Part shown: piece after piece, positions 22,190 to 33,544 of the stretch
Layout: each line of letters starts with the position of its first letter
How positions within the stretch are numbered: the stretch's first letter is position 1
Assembly: GCF_932274485.2 (NCBI RefSeq)
Contig: NC_065882.2
Location: 15,421,390-15,485,389 of the forward strand
Direction of reading: 5' to 3'
Source: Patella vulgata
Lineage: Eukaryota; Mollusca; Gastropoda; Patellidae
DNA: 64,000 bases
The notes under the pieces: model-generated
The model's database searches: none
What the model was told of the DNA's origin: nothing
Seen by the model: the letters and a program-made list of their open reading frames with translations, nothing else
Made by a program: the position numbers and the translations under genes

Positions 22190-22490
22190 ATGAAATGAAT
22201 TGGGGCTTTACGTCCTACTGTTCTGCACCAAATGGGATAATGCCGACGGGCATACGTCATACAGTGTGCCATGGGGGATATTTTGCAAGGACAGCGGCAC
22301 TACGGCCTACTCTTATATCGAATTCCAACTGTCAATTTCTTTTTACGTGCATGCCAATGTGTACACGGGTCCGAACTATTATACCTTGTCACTTGTCACA
22401 CCCCCTGTCCTGCATCACAGACCTAGAATCCTAGTGAACTGTCTCGGGGATTGAACAGGTTACGTTCAGGTTAGCGGCTCCCGTTTAGAG
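22190..22490 (-). mobile_element. SINE-A
   Basis: TTTACGTCCTACTGTTCTGC, ACAGTGTGCCATGGGGG, CTCTTATATCGAATTCCAAC, then CACTTGTCACACCCCCTGTC. The head is decayed. Confidence 0.6.
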
Positions 22491-22521
22491 GCTGCAGTTA
22501 TATACCCATTATAAATTATAT

Positions 22522-23030
22522 TTAAAGGGACTATGCCGATTTGAACAGAGTCTCAAAAATAAAAACCTGAGTACGTAGGAAATTTTTGGGATGGTGTATT
22601 TACTTTGTCTCAAAACTTCAGCTCAAAATATTGAGTCGTTTGGACGTGAACGTCAAAACTGCTTTTCCGGACACGTAACCCTTTTAAGATATCGGGTCAG
22701 TTTTTTCGTTGGGTGACCCGATAATCGAATCCCGTTCCTTTAGAGGTCTATATAATGAATGACCAATGTGCTGTACTTGATAACGAAAGGTAAATTTTAC
22801 CTACGCATTATTTTTATAAAATAAAAGTCTGGATTTATCCAGACACCGCATAATACAGCTCGGGACTCCGGTCTCCATTTCCAGATGAAGACTGACGGGT
22901 TTAAGTTGTTTGAAAACGTATCACATATATTGAGTTAGTTGTTCGGACCTAAGGCAGAGAATTTTAAGGGTGTTTAACACAAAATTAAGTCGTTTTATTC
23001 TCCAAAATATTATCGGGATTGGCCCTTTAA
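22522..23030 (+). mobile_element. TTAAAGGG-type MITE, complete
   Basis: About 509 bp with inverted ends TTAAAGGGACTATGCCGAT and ATCGGGATTGGCCCTTTAA. The interior is colinear with 31809-32310 (GTCTGG.TTTATCCAGACACCG, AACGAAAGGTA.ATTT.ACCTAC). No coding sequence. Confidence 0.8.
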
Positions 23031-23104
23031 TGAAAACATCATGGTGACGTATGGGGTCATGGGAACCCCATCTGTACAACTCCATCATGGGGTTTATGAT
23101 GGTA

Positions 23105-23180
23105 TCTCAGTAAATATGGCGCTGGCTCACTACTCAGGAGGTCTCAGGTTTGACTCCGATATTTTCAGGCCCGGTAAGTG
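23105..23180 (+). mobile_element. SINE-A head fragment
   Basis: GGCGCTGGCTCACTACTCAG, GGTTTGACTCCG box B-like. Confidence 0.4.
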
Positions 23181-23469
23181 ATGCACAACGGGCTCCTTCG
23201 AAAATCCGACGATCCCTGCATAGCATTGGTAGCATGTTACCCCCCCCCCCCCTTTGCAGATGCTGTCAAGGTAAAATTAATGTCCCTCATAGTAATTGCA
23301 ATCTATAGTCTTCAAACGGCCTATAATCTCTCTTCATATCTGCAACAACACCCTTGCTGGAATCGGACGTTAACCCTGAGCTAAAAGTAGTAAATAGTAA
23401 AAGGTATTCTAAAAATAAAAGTGCTAGGAGAGGAATTATAAGAATGGACCGAACCCGGACCGAAATCAA

Positions 23470-23700
23470 ATGAAATGAAGGAGATTAGCGCCCTACTGGT
23501 CTGCTAAACCGAAATAATGAAGATGTGTGCTAAATTTTGCCCGGGCAGCAATTGAACTCCAACTTTCAAGATGTACCTCGATTTTCCGTGTCATCCATTC
23601 CTTGCCAGACTTCCCTCCCCCATTATGTACCATTCACAAGGGGAAACCATGCTGGAAAATCCTGCGGAACTCTTTTCTCGTCTAAACGGTATGAGGTATT
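23470..23700 (-). mobile_element. SINE-A, divergent
   Basis: AAATGAAATGAAGGAGATTA, TTTTGCCCGGGCAGC, ACAAGGGGAAACCATGCTGG. Confidence 0.5.
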
Positions 23701-24211
23701 TAAAACATATATAGCAACGGTAGGAATAATTTTAAAAGAACATTAGAGATCCGAAGCATTGAATAATCGTGTAGTAAAAAATTGGATTTACGTAGATTGG
23801 TAGAAATGCCCAACCTTGGGTAGACCTACATGATGGATTATTTCCTAATTGAAAGTTTATTGCAGAAGGGCATCATATTAGTGAACTGAGTACCTTGGAG
23901 CTAAAAACCTGTTGATTTATATATGACCCGTGTTATAATAAACTTAAAGTAGATTAAAACTCATTTTCGCTAAACAAAAAAATCCTCAGGGCAAAAAAGT
24001 AAAACGAGAGCTATATTTTAAAATCAGTAATTGATTGATTGTTTTTTTCTTGGCTAGATCGTGACGAGTAGCTTATTGACATCATAACTAACCCTACCCT
24101 AAGACACGACAGACCATTGGCTAAAAGGACCTGTCCCTCTAAATCTACTTTAAAAGTCGGATAAAGCGTTAACAGGTCGTCTTCTGTGTTAGTTAACTAT
24201 TAATCCTCAAC

Positions 24212-27200
24212 ATGGCTGGCCAGAGTTGTATTGCGTTATGTGTCGTTTTAGGACTTCAGCTAGCAGCTGCCCAGATGTGGCCACCTCAAGCCTCAACCAT
24301 GTGGCCACAACAACAAAACTGGTTTGGAAATCAAATGAATGATATTACTCAACAAGGAGGTAATAGTTTTAATATCAACGTCATATTTTGTCACTTTTGA
24401 TAAATTCTTATTCTTCAATACCTTTCTTATTTGTACTAAAGTACCACATTCGAAGCAGTATTTTCAAAACTTTGAGATCTCCAAGCGTTTTTTTTTTGTG
24501 TTTTTATTTTGTGTTCTTCCTATTGTGTCAGATTATACCATCCAAGGTTTGAAGTACGCTCTCGTGCCGTTATTTCTTTCGTGAGCAAGATGACTTTTAA
24601 ATCAAGCCTTCGATCAAAAAGGGTGGGCAGAAAGAGTTCATTTAGTACCACAAAAAATCTCCCAAATGGTTACCCAATGCACGGAAGGTTACTCTCAGCG
24701 ATAAGTGAGCGTTTGTGAATTTCCAAGACAGCTGCACACAAATGTTTGGTGAACTGCGGCTCTAGCAGAATTGCTACGAACCAGAAAAGGTGAGGCCGGC
24801 CCAGAAAAACGACACCCCGAGACGACATTAGACTACCATGGCAACAAACAATTACATGGTCACCAGATAGTTCTTGCAAGTATCTGCGTTCTGCACACGC
24901 CAGATAAACCCATCATGCTTTTCTGGCGAGTGCAGCTAACAATAATCTGCAAGAACTAACTGTTGTCTGCATTGAAGGAACACAAATTAAAAATAAGACG
25001 CTTATTGGTCTAAAACCTTTGCAAATGATTGTATTCCAACGAGAGTACTTTGTCTATTTATATTCTTTGAATGGCATTTAGTAATTGGAAAATGATCAAA
25101 TAACACACTTTTATGGAATAACAATATAGTCCGGTTATGGCGAACGTGCCATAAAAGTCCATTTCATTTTAATCATTTCTGATTCTAACATGGGTAGCCA
25201 TGGTGTCCCAGTGCGTAAAAACGAATTCCCACTATCCAGCGATTTGTTAAACAAATTCGGCCAGTGTTCTTTGTGTTTAAAAACTATTTAATGACATCAA
25301 AATTAAACTGTTAAGAAAACAAACAACAAAAGAAAACCATTTTTTTTACTCAAAGTATTTAATTCGAACAGTCTTCATTAGCAGAAAAGTAGGACGTGAA
25401 ACGCCTTTTAAATGTTTTAATTCATTCCTTTCGTTTAATTGGATGAAATTTGTTTTAAAATTAAAATTTAAAATCAATTTATTACAAGAAAAAAAACCTT
25501 GAAAAATTCGCGCATTCTTTTTCAATAATTCTAGAACATTTATTAATTGTGAAGAACACATTGTTAGTTTTTTCTACATTTACGACAACCATTTTGAAAT
25601 ATATATGCGGAGATTTTTTAAAAATGGTTGACGCGTCAACAATGGGCCTTATACATGTTGAATGTGCGCCACCCAGAACCGTTTATGTACTCTTTGCTGA
25701 GTATGTTTTAAGTTTTATGACTAATTTTATAAAATGGGGTTTCTTGTCCTACATTTCCGCACCAACGGGATAATGTAGACGAGTGTATGGAATGTGCAAT
25801 CGAATTCCAACGATCAACCGTTATTTAACGTGCACGGCAACGTGTACACGGGGCCTCTTTTTTTCGACCGCCCAGAGGACTGGACGACGTTCCTTACAGT
25901 GTCCTTTGGCACGTACCCCACCTCCACCCTACATCCCTGACAAAGGGAAACCAGACTGGAGAATTCCAAAGAACTTTGTCAATCAAAACGCTAGACGTCC
26001 TGCTTATTGAGCAAGGGCCTTACCCACTGAGCCACCGTGAATATATCAGTATAGAATTATATATTCATAAATAAACATGCATTATTGAAACTTTTAACCC
26101 ATGGTTACATGGATCATGCGCTATTAAGAGCCATAGTTTGAGCTTTAGATCATAAGGTATGTTGATGAGAGTCATATGATGTGATTTCCACACCCAAACT
26201 TGGACGTGGATAGGATCGCCTCTCTAACTTCGTGGGTTTTCTCCGCTCAAGCGAAATAACATTGACTCTCTCTCTCTCTCTCTCTTTACTACAAATATTC
26301 ATATTTTATTATTTCAGCCCAATATGCCACCTGTATGGTCCAAACACAAGGTAACGATCAATTAAGAGTTACCTTCGAAAGACCAACACCAGCTCAAAAT
26401 CAAGTATGATATATATTTTTTAAAATTCAATAATACTAGTGTATTAGAAAGAAACGTTTCTATCGGTTAAATTGGATATGTTGATTATTTTACCGTTATT
26501 ATAGAAGTTGAGCGTTTGAAAAAACGATATACGGTAAAACATTCTACTCTTGCGCAATATAGTGTGATATGGGAGAAATCGTGCCCGGACAGTGGCTACA
26601 CGGCCTGCTCTTATTTCGAATGTTTTTTACGTGCATATCAATGTGTAGACGAGGTCTAAGCAATTGCCCCGCCCCCCCCCCCCCCGCCTCGAAACCTATT
26701 CCTTGCAAGGCCCTCGGTCCTGCACCATTGACAAGGGGAAACCACACAGGGAAATCCGTTGGCTAACTCGAGACGCTTGTTGAGCCATTGTCTTAATCGC
26801 TGATGCATCGCGGCTGTTCGGGTGTTTGGCGAACAGGACCCGAAGACCGAAAGCTGTCCGAACAAACCCTTCGCCATTTTAAAGACCTCACACGGAATGA
26901 GTTAGCTGTCAATTCCAGTGGGATTCAAAACGTTGTACCTTTTAGTATGCACGCCAATAAACACTTTACCGTAGGATCTTAAGTTGTAGTGGTGGACCCG
27001 CCACCGCCCGGGCAAAATTCTCCTACATAATGTTACACAAGTGACCATAGTACATACAGTTAATAATATTTGTGTCTTAATATCACCGACTTATTGTGTT
27101 GAAGACGTGTTGGGATAGAGGGTGGCCGAATAGTCTAAAGTGTGCGCTTTAGAACATAAGGTCAATCATAATGTTACACAAGGGACCATAGTACATACAG

Positions 27201-29673
27201 TTAATAATATTTGTGTCTTAATATCACCGACTTATTGTGTTGAAGACGTGTTGGGATAGAGGGTGGCCGAATAGTCTAAAGTGTGCGCTTTAGAACATAA
27301 GGTCAATCATTGAGTCAAGTGACGCCATGTTGATCCCACACAATCGTCACCTAACCAAAGGTAAATACAAATGAAATGAAATGGGGTTTAGCGTCCTAAT
27401 GTTCTGCTCCGAACTGGGCCAATGAAGACGGGCATACGCCATACAGTGTGCTATGAGGGAAATTTTGCCCGGACAGCGGCACTACGGCCTACTCTTATAT
27501 CGAATTCCAACTGTCAAGGGATCTTTTACGTGCACGCCCATGTGTACACGGTTTTTCGTCCCATCCGAACGACTAGACAGCTGTCGTAGTCAGGCCCTCC
27601 GTCCTGCATCACTGACAAGGGGGAACCACGCCGGAAAATCTGGATGAACTTTCTCGGTCAATGCAGGGATCGAACACCCGACCTCCAGACTAGCGAGCCA
27701 GCGTCTTACCCACTTAGCCACGTGATCCCCCAAAAAGGTAAATACAAAATCGAGTAACAAGAAGAAGAAGACACACCACACATGGTGCGCACATCCGGCA
27801 AACGCCCGATAATTTTCCACATTAATTCTCCTTATCATATTATTAATTGTCATTTTTATAGTTACGTGTACATCGCGAAGCGAGAGGTGTATTTTCCAAA
27901 ACAGTTTCAACACCAATGCACAACGATTCAGTTAATCCAACCATTTATACTGATCCTAACCAAATTGTTTTTTTTTATTCTAATTTTTCTGAATTTAATT
28001 CGCAGGGCTGGAATCAATGGGTGAACCCTTCAGCACCAATCCGTATGACTGCTAATATCGTTTCTGGCACGATCGCGGGGCAATTGCAGATGATAATTAC
28101 AGAATACGGGCGAACATCTGGCGGTGTTTGTTATCCAGAGTACATGGGAAATATTATTCGCGGTAATGCACAAAATGCTATGATGAATCAAAACAATTTC
28201 TGGCAAGCATTCATGCTACAGGGACAACAACAACAAAATAATGAAAGACTGTAAGCATTATTATTACTACTGCTACCGCTATTACTATTATTATTATTAC
28301 TGCTACTATTTCTACTACTACTCTTACTACTACGCGAAAGCGAATTATTGAAATAAAAACCGAATCATATGTTAATGTTAATCCCGAAATCACCTAATTT
28401 TACGTCGAGTGAACATTAAATCTCATTTCTCTTTCTCCCCTTTACGTAATTTGATAATTATGTTATAATCTGATCAATGTCCCTTTGCGTGACTTCAGTT
28501 ATTGATAATTATGTTCAAACCAGGCCCTTTGTCCAACTTCACTTATTAAAAATTATGTCCAAACCAGGCCCTGCGCCCCTTTATGCGAGTCAGTTATTGA
28601 GAAATATGTTCAAACCTGAACCTATGTCCCATTACACGACTTCCGTTATTGAGGATTATGTTAAAATCTGCCCCTTTATGTGACTTCAATTATTTGAAAA
28701 ATATGTTAAATGTCCCTCGACGTGACTCACATATGTTAAAACTATGTTAAAATATCACTTTCTTTTCCTGTGCCATTTATTATACCTATATATTGCAATT
28801 TGTGTTTCAGTGGTGGTGTTATTGGCAGTCCCATATATCTTAATCAAGGACAATCCGCCACTATGTCTGAACGGGTTGACGTTAATTTCGAAGATCTGTT
28901 TGGTCGTGGAATAGCGGTAAGTTCTTAATATGGGTTGCAATAGATGTGTAGTGTCGGAATTCATCTAAATAAAAAACAACAGAAAATTAAATGAAATGGG
29001 GTTAACGTCCTAATTTCCGCAACGACTGGTCTAATAGAAGAACATATACCACGCAGTGGGCTATGAGGGACTGTGACTCTACGGCTTACCCTAATATCGA
29101 ATTCCAACTGTCAAGGGTTCTTTTACCTGCGAGACAATGTCTACACGAGACATCGGTTTTTCGTCCCATTTGAACGACTATACGTTGCCCCTTTCCAGTC
29201 CATGCATTCTACAGGGATCGAACACGGGTCTAAGTCAAAACATTGTGATCTACCAAACTGAATTTTGCGATCTATCAAACTAAATTTGTTGCTGTTATGT
29301 CAGCTCTGTCAGAGTCTAAATTTTGTTATTGTTATTTCTGCTCTGTCGGAGTCTAAATCAAAACATTGTGATCTATCAAACTAAATTTGTTATTGTTTTT
29401 CAGCTCTGTTCGACTTTAAATCAAAACGTGTGCTCTAGAATGGCACAGTTGTGTTGCACTATCGGCCAGGATAAAAATGCAGCTTCTAATTTGAACAACA
29501 TAGGCATGAACGGCGCCATGAATGGTGGTATGGTTGGTGGCGTAAACAACCCCCTGAATGGTAATATGAACCAATTTGGAATGGCTTCTAGCAATGGGCT
29601 TCAACAGCCCATGAACTCTGGTCTAAACACACAACCAACGGGCGGACAACAAAGTATTGCATTCGGAATTTAA
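24212..29673 (+). CDS. SODL3: divergent secreted SOD-like paralogue with N/G/M/Q-rich tail, 5 exons, 284 aa
   Basis: Exons 24212-24359, 26318-26403, 28006-28250, 28811-28916, 29404-29673 give an open 284-aa product with the same phases 1,0,2,0. The signal peptide covers 1-20 (ends AAA), and the mature chain starts QMWPPQ with a Q/W/M-rich linker to residue 49. The six family cysteines are 55, 120, 197, 205, 212 and 213. FGRGIALC keeps the GRGIALC signature, with cysteine where SOD1 has H120. Differences from SODL1/2: exon 3 is longer (QNAMMNQNN...QGQQQQNN), the loop between the third and fourth cysteines is 7 residues instead of 25-31, and a 71-residue C-terminal tail rich in N, G, M and Q follows the CC pair. 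Such tails suit extracellular matrix or secreted gel proteins; that role is inference. TTTAAAAG near 24149 is a weak TATA candidate. Confidence 0.7.
24868..24958 (+). ncRNA. 92-base hairpin, miRNA-precursor-like, in SODL3 intron 1
   Basis: Arms 24868-24904 and 24922-24958 (37 bases each) pair with an 11-bp basal helix (TAGTTCTTGCA), a mismatched middle and a 15-bp upper helix with one mismatch (up to CGCCAGA/TCTGGCG), around a 17-base loop. Size suits a pre-miRNA, but the central bulge is large. A short foldback transposon is the main alternative. Confidence 0.3.
25735..26040 (-). mobile_element. SINE-A in SODL3 intron 1
   Basis: ATGGGGTTTCTTGTCCTAC, GTGCACGGCAACGTGTACAC, CCCTGACAAAGGGAAACCAG and a reversed tRNA-like head (TTACCCACTGAGCCACCG). 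Confidence 0.7.
26110..26287 (+). mobile_element. SINE-B just upstream of SODL3 exon 2
   Basis: CTTTAGATCATAAGGTATG, GATAGGATCGCCTCTCTAAC, TTCGTGGGTTTTCTCCGCTC and a (CT)n tail that ends 30 bases before the exon 2 acceptor and may form part of its polypyrimidine tract. Confidence 0.6.
26568..26800 (-). mobile_element. SINE-A in SODL3 intron 2
   Basis: GTGCCCGGACAGTGGCTACAC, TTTTTTACGTGCATATCAATG, CACCATTGACAAGGGGAAAC, and a poly-C run at 26672-26685. Confidence 0.65.
27026..27310 (+). repeat. 142-bp perfect-looking tandem duplication in SODL3 intron 2
   Basis: The block starting CATAATGTTACACAAG occurs at 27026 and again at 27168 with almost no change (GTGACC versus GGGACC). Each copy ends in a SINE-B-type head (GGTGGCCGAATAGTCTAAAG). 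Recent tandem duplication. Confidence 0.9.
27371..27733 (-). mobile_element. SINE-A, full length with target duplication, in SODL3 intron 2
   Basis: 363 bp from the ATTTC tail to the tRNA-like head (reverse of GGGGGATCACGTGGCTAAGT). Flanked by AAAGGTAAATACAA at 27357-27370 and 27734-27747, so recently inserted. Confidence 0.9.
28325..28437 (+). mobile_element. SINE-B 3' end in SODL3 intron 3
   Basis: CGCGAAAGCGAATTATTG, ATCCCGAAATCACC, GTCGAGTGAACATTAAATC. Preceded by (ATT/ACT)n. Confidence 0.6.
28440..28745 (+). repeat. Degenerate tandem repeat in SODL3 intron 3
   Basis: About five loose copies of a 60-65 bp unit: GACTTCAGTTATTGATAATTA, ATGTTCAAACC, GGCCC.TTGTCC. Open frames across it are by-products. 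Confidence 0.6.
28990..29240 (-). mobile_element. SINE-A in SODL3 intron 4
   Basis: ATGAAATGGGGTTAACGTCC, CCACGCAGTGGGCTATGAGGG, CTAATATCGAATTCCAACTG, GGGATCGAACACGGGTC. Confidence 0.65.
29240..29403 (+). repeat. Short tandem repeat at the SODL3 exon 5 acceptor
   Basis: CAGCTCTGTC.GAGT and CATTGTGATCTA.CAAACT recur two to three times. The last copy contains the real acceptor (TTTTTCAG before CTCTGTTCGAC), so the splice-site region was copied, as at SODL2 exon 3. Confidence 0.6.
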
Positions 29674-30082
29674 GAATCTTTTTAAATCGATTAAAAAAAA
29701 TGTATGTATCAATGTTGTGCAAACGATACCCGCCTTGGTCTAAATTAACAGAGACGATGTATCAATTAAGTAACTGTATTTTCAAATTTGTATTGAATTG
29801 AAAACCTAGCATACATGTAATACATGAGTTAAGTATTTAACATAATATTTTTATTTAATCTTTGAAATGGTAATATATAATTAGTAGAATTTATATTGTA
29901 TAATTTTTTATGACTATCCACCGTGCTTAAGTTCAGTTTCCTTCCATGGCCGTTTCAAACTTAACAAAAACTATTTCTAATATCATTTCTCTGTATTATT
30001 ATTGCAATTATGGTTATTAAATGTAAAATTGTATCTGGAAATGGTCTACATGTTGTTGCGTAATTCTTTGGGTTCCGGGGGT

Positions 30083-30320
30083 GGGGGGATGCGCGTTGTA
30101 TCATAAGATCTGTCATTGCGTCAACTGGCGTGGCTCCGATTCCCCGTTGTGAGTGACAAGGAGTGGGGTCGCCTGTCCGACTTTGTGGGTTTCCCCCGGG
30201 TCGGCCGATTTCCTCCCACTGTTAAAGATAATTATTGAAGTAAAATTGAACCATATGTTAGTCCAGAAATGACCTAGTTTGTGTCGAGTGGACATTAAGA
30301 CCAATCTCTCTCTCTCTGCG
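30083..30320 (+). mobile_element. SINE-B
   Basis: GCGCGTTGTATCATAAGATC, GTGACAAGGAGTGGGGTCGC, GTCCAGAAATGACCTAGTTTG and a (CT)n tail. A second, worn copy follows to about 30510. Confidence 0.7.
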
Positions 30321-31439
30321 CTTTAAATTATTAGGTTCGTCCTTCAGTCAAGTGTCGGGGTTTCGATTCACCACTTATAGTAATGGAGGAGTATGGGGGT
30401 CATATTTCAAACCTCGTGAGTCATTTTCCGGGTCATCTGGATTCCCCCAAGACCCATAGGCACATGGTGATTGTTGAAATAAAGTGGAACAATAAATGTG
30501 CTGCTTCTAGTTCTAAAAGAAATTTGGTACCATAAATAAATATGTTATTTATAGTGTTGTATAAATCTATCTATCTACAATGGTGAATATTAAATGTAGG
30601 CCCGTTGGGGAGGTTCGGGAATTTGCGAAGTCCACAATGGCCACTTTATATATAAATGAGTATTTTTGGAAATACTAAGAAGGGTAAAAGGAAAATTTGA
30701 TCCAACTTAAATCTTCTAAAAAAAGGTTAGGGTTAGGTTTAGTATTCCCAAAAATACCCATTATATAAAGCGGTCATTCCCGAACCTTCCCACTCGGCCT
30801 ACAATTATCATCTCCCATTCACCTTGTCTTTCTCCTGAATCAAGAATCAGTCACCCCAAAGGTTATCCTATACCAAATAGGTCAGCTGTATGATTCCAAC
30901 CAATACTCCTCTTGGCTTAAAGCATTGTCTGATATCATGCACGGGGCAGGATATGCGAGCTCATCAAATGGAAGCACGTACGTGGAACACGTTTGTTTTA
31001 AATTATTTTGTGAGTGATTGTAACATAATCTATATTGTGTGAAATCATGCCGACCCTAATCCTAATAAAATAAATTTCCTTCTGTTATTTGCCAAGATAA
31101 GACGAGAAAGGGCTTAATGTGTCTTAACGTTCACTCGACACAAACTATGAAACGTAGGCCCATGTCTAAAATAATCCGTGTTTAGGTTTAATCGGTAACT
31201 AGCTAATTAGAGATTAGTAGTTGGCTAAGTTTGGCATTCTCAAATGTCAGATTAGCTAATCTTAAACTAGAATTTCTCTTCGTCAACGATTAAAATTAAG
31301 TTTTAAAATTTGAATCACTGATTTCATATAATCATTGATTAAAGTGTTTTTGTTTATCAATGACGAAAGCGACCAGTTACCGGAAGTAGATTACAAAAAC
31401 ATGAACGTGTTTCCCAACCTGGGGTTCAAAAGGATCGGT

Positions 31440-31690
31440 AGGGTGTAAGCAGGGAGAAAGGGACATCCAAGTAAATTAGAGTATGAACTTTTTGGTATTG
31501 TAGAAATTTTTAGTATTGGGACAGTGCATTTCAGCAGTTGGTATCCGTCACATTTCCCAGAAACGACCTAGTTGAGTTCACAAAGTAAATTAGAGTATGG
31601 ATTTTTTGGTATTATAAAAAAAATGTAGTATTGGTAAAATGAATTTCAGTAGTTGTTATCCGTCACATTTCCCACAAGAGACCTAGTTGA
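31440..31690 (+). repeat. Two-unit tandem repeat of about 110 bp
   Basis: CAAAGTAAATTAGAGTATG, TTAGTATTGG and TTTCAG.AGTTG.TATCCGTCACATTTCCCA recur in the same order, ending with GACCTAGTTGAGTTCACAA. Confidence 0.65.
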
Positions 31691-31808
31691 GTTCACAATG
31701 GGGAGGTGCGGTGGTGTAATCGTCTTAACTACAATAGAGAAATCTCTCGGATTAACACCTGAATTTATCATTATTTGTCAATTTTGTATAAACTTGCAAT
31801 ATTTCAAT

Positions 31809-32310
31809 TTAAAGGGAACATCCTGGATTTTAACACTCAAAAACAAAAGTGTACGTAGAAAATTTAAACGCCAAAATATAGAATAATGGTGTATTTACCT
31901 GGTCACAAAATGTCAGTTCGAAATATTGAGTTGTTTTGACGTCAACGCCAAAACCGCTTATCCGGATACGTAACCCTTTTAAGGGTTCGATTTAATTTTT
32001 TTCGTTGGGTGACCTGATAATCTATTGCCGTTCCTTTAGAGACGGCGTGCTCAACTTGATAACGAAAGGTATATTTCACCTACACGTTATTTTTATAAAA
32101 TAATAGTCTGGTTTTATCCAGACACCGTATAATACTGCCTGGGAAACAGGTCTCCGTTTTCAGATGAAGACTGGCGGGTTTAAGTTGTGTGAAAACGTAT
32201 CACGTATATTGAGTTAGTTGCTCGACCCAAAGGTTGAGGATTTTAATGGCTTTTCACGCAAAATTAGGCAGTTTTATTCTCCAAAATATAGTCGAGGTTG
32301 GCCCTTTAAA
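31809..32310 (+). mobile_element. TTAAAGGG-type MITE, complete
   Basis: Inverted ends TTAAAGGGAACATCC and GGTTGGCCCTTTAA; colinear with 22522-23030 over about 500 bp. Confidence 0.8.
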
Positions 32311-32999
32311 TAAGACCCCTGGAAGATGAAAATGTAATTATCATTTTTAATAAAGTTGTTCGCACCGCCCCGCTTGGCATGTCATTATATACACATAAAT
32401 TGTGTCTATTTCATGTTTCGATGGAATTTAATTGCATATAACTGAGTGCCAATTACATAAAATGCCATGAGATAAATTAAATATAATATCGTTTATTATA
32501 TAAAAAACATAAACATTGTATTTGTAATTATAAAGCTTCAAAGACATATAAAATACAATTACTGAGTTCGCTCCGCTTTGAACTTGGCTTTTTTTTTGGG
32601 GGGGGGGGGTTCATTTCTTTCATCTTGTTGTTGGGACATATTGTGTGAAACTGCAACAAAGAATGTAACAAACTCTTTTAATGCAACGAATATCATTACT
32701 AGTCGACTTTGCCTTGTGTTTTTTTCACTACATAATAACCAGCGTTGGTGTTTCGGGGGGCCGCGGGCGTTTTCCCGTATAGCATATCAAGGTTGTAAAC
32801 TGTCGGTCGTTGCTTCATGAACATGCATCCTTTACGGCTCAAAAATTTCTTGCACCTTGTTTTTGTAAACCGAAAATATAGAGAATTATAGGCAGACAGC
32901 GTAAGTTGAGTGTGCGAAGAGACGAAGAGTGTGTGTGAATTATGGAGAAAGGGGGTTGTATGGTGTTAAAAAAAATAAAATAAAGGGAGCTTAGTGAAA

Positions 33000-33245
33000 T
33001 AAAGGGAGCTTAGTGGATAAGATGCTGTTGGCCGAGAAGGTTCATCTGGATTTTCTGCCTGGTTAGTTACCCTTTGTCAGTGGTGCAGAACGGAAGGTGC
33101 GAAAAACCGAGGTCCCGTGGATCTAAAAGAACCCCTTACAGTCGGAATTTGAAATAAAGAGTTGTTCGTAGTGCTGCTGTCCTTCATAAAATACTCAGAT
33201 AGCAGAAACAAATAAAAAAGACGTAAACCCCTTTTCTTTTATTTC
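33000..33245 (+). mobile_element. SINE-A
   Basis: GGGAGCTTAGTGGATAAGATG, AGAAGGTTCATCTGGATTTTC, CTTTGTCAGTGGTGCAG, AAAACCGAGGTCCCGTGG and an ATTTC tail. Confidence 0.6.
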
Positions 33246-33544
33246 ATTTCAAAATAAATGTCGTTCCATGCTTATTTGGTTCATATCTGCATAACTGAAT
33301 GCACATTTCCTCAACTACCTCCCTGAGATGACAAATATTTGGTGTGACTTAATCAACGGTTAAGTACAAGTTAACGTTCAAGAATATCACATTTTATGGT
33401 ATTCACGAACAATGATTAACTCAGTGATTAGGTTAATCAAAGTTTATAAAAATCTTAGTTTTAAAATTTAGTCAGCTTTCCAGAATATGACTTTTCAGAA
33501 AATCGGAGATTACATCTATAAGTAGCTCTAATCTACTATCAAAA

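Larger units (their letters stand above)
29674..31808. other. Intergenic, repeats only
   Basis: The 3' UTR of SODL3 with ATTAAA at about 29690, SINE-B copies at 30083-30320 and 30320-30510, and a two-fold repeat around 31440-31690 (GTAAATTAGAGTATG, TTTCAGTAGTTG.TATCCGTCAC). No coding sequence supported. Confidence 0.5.
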
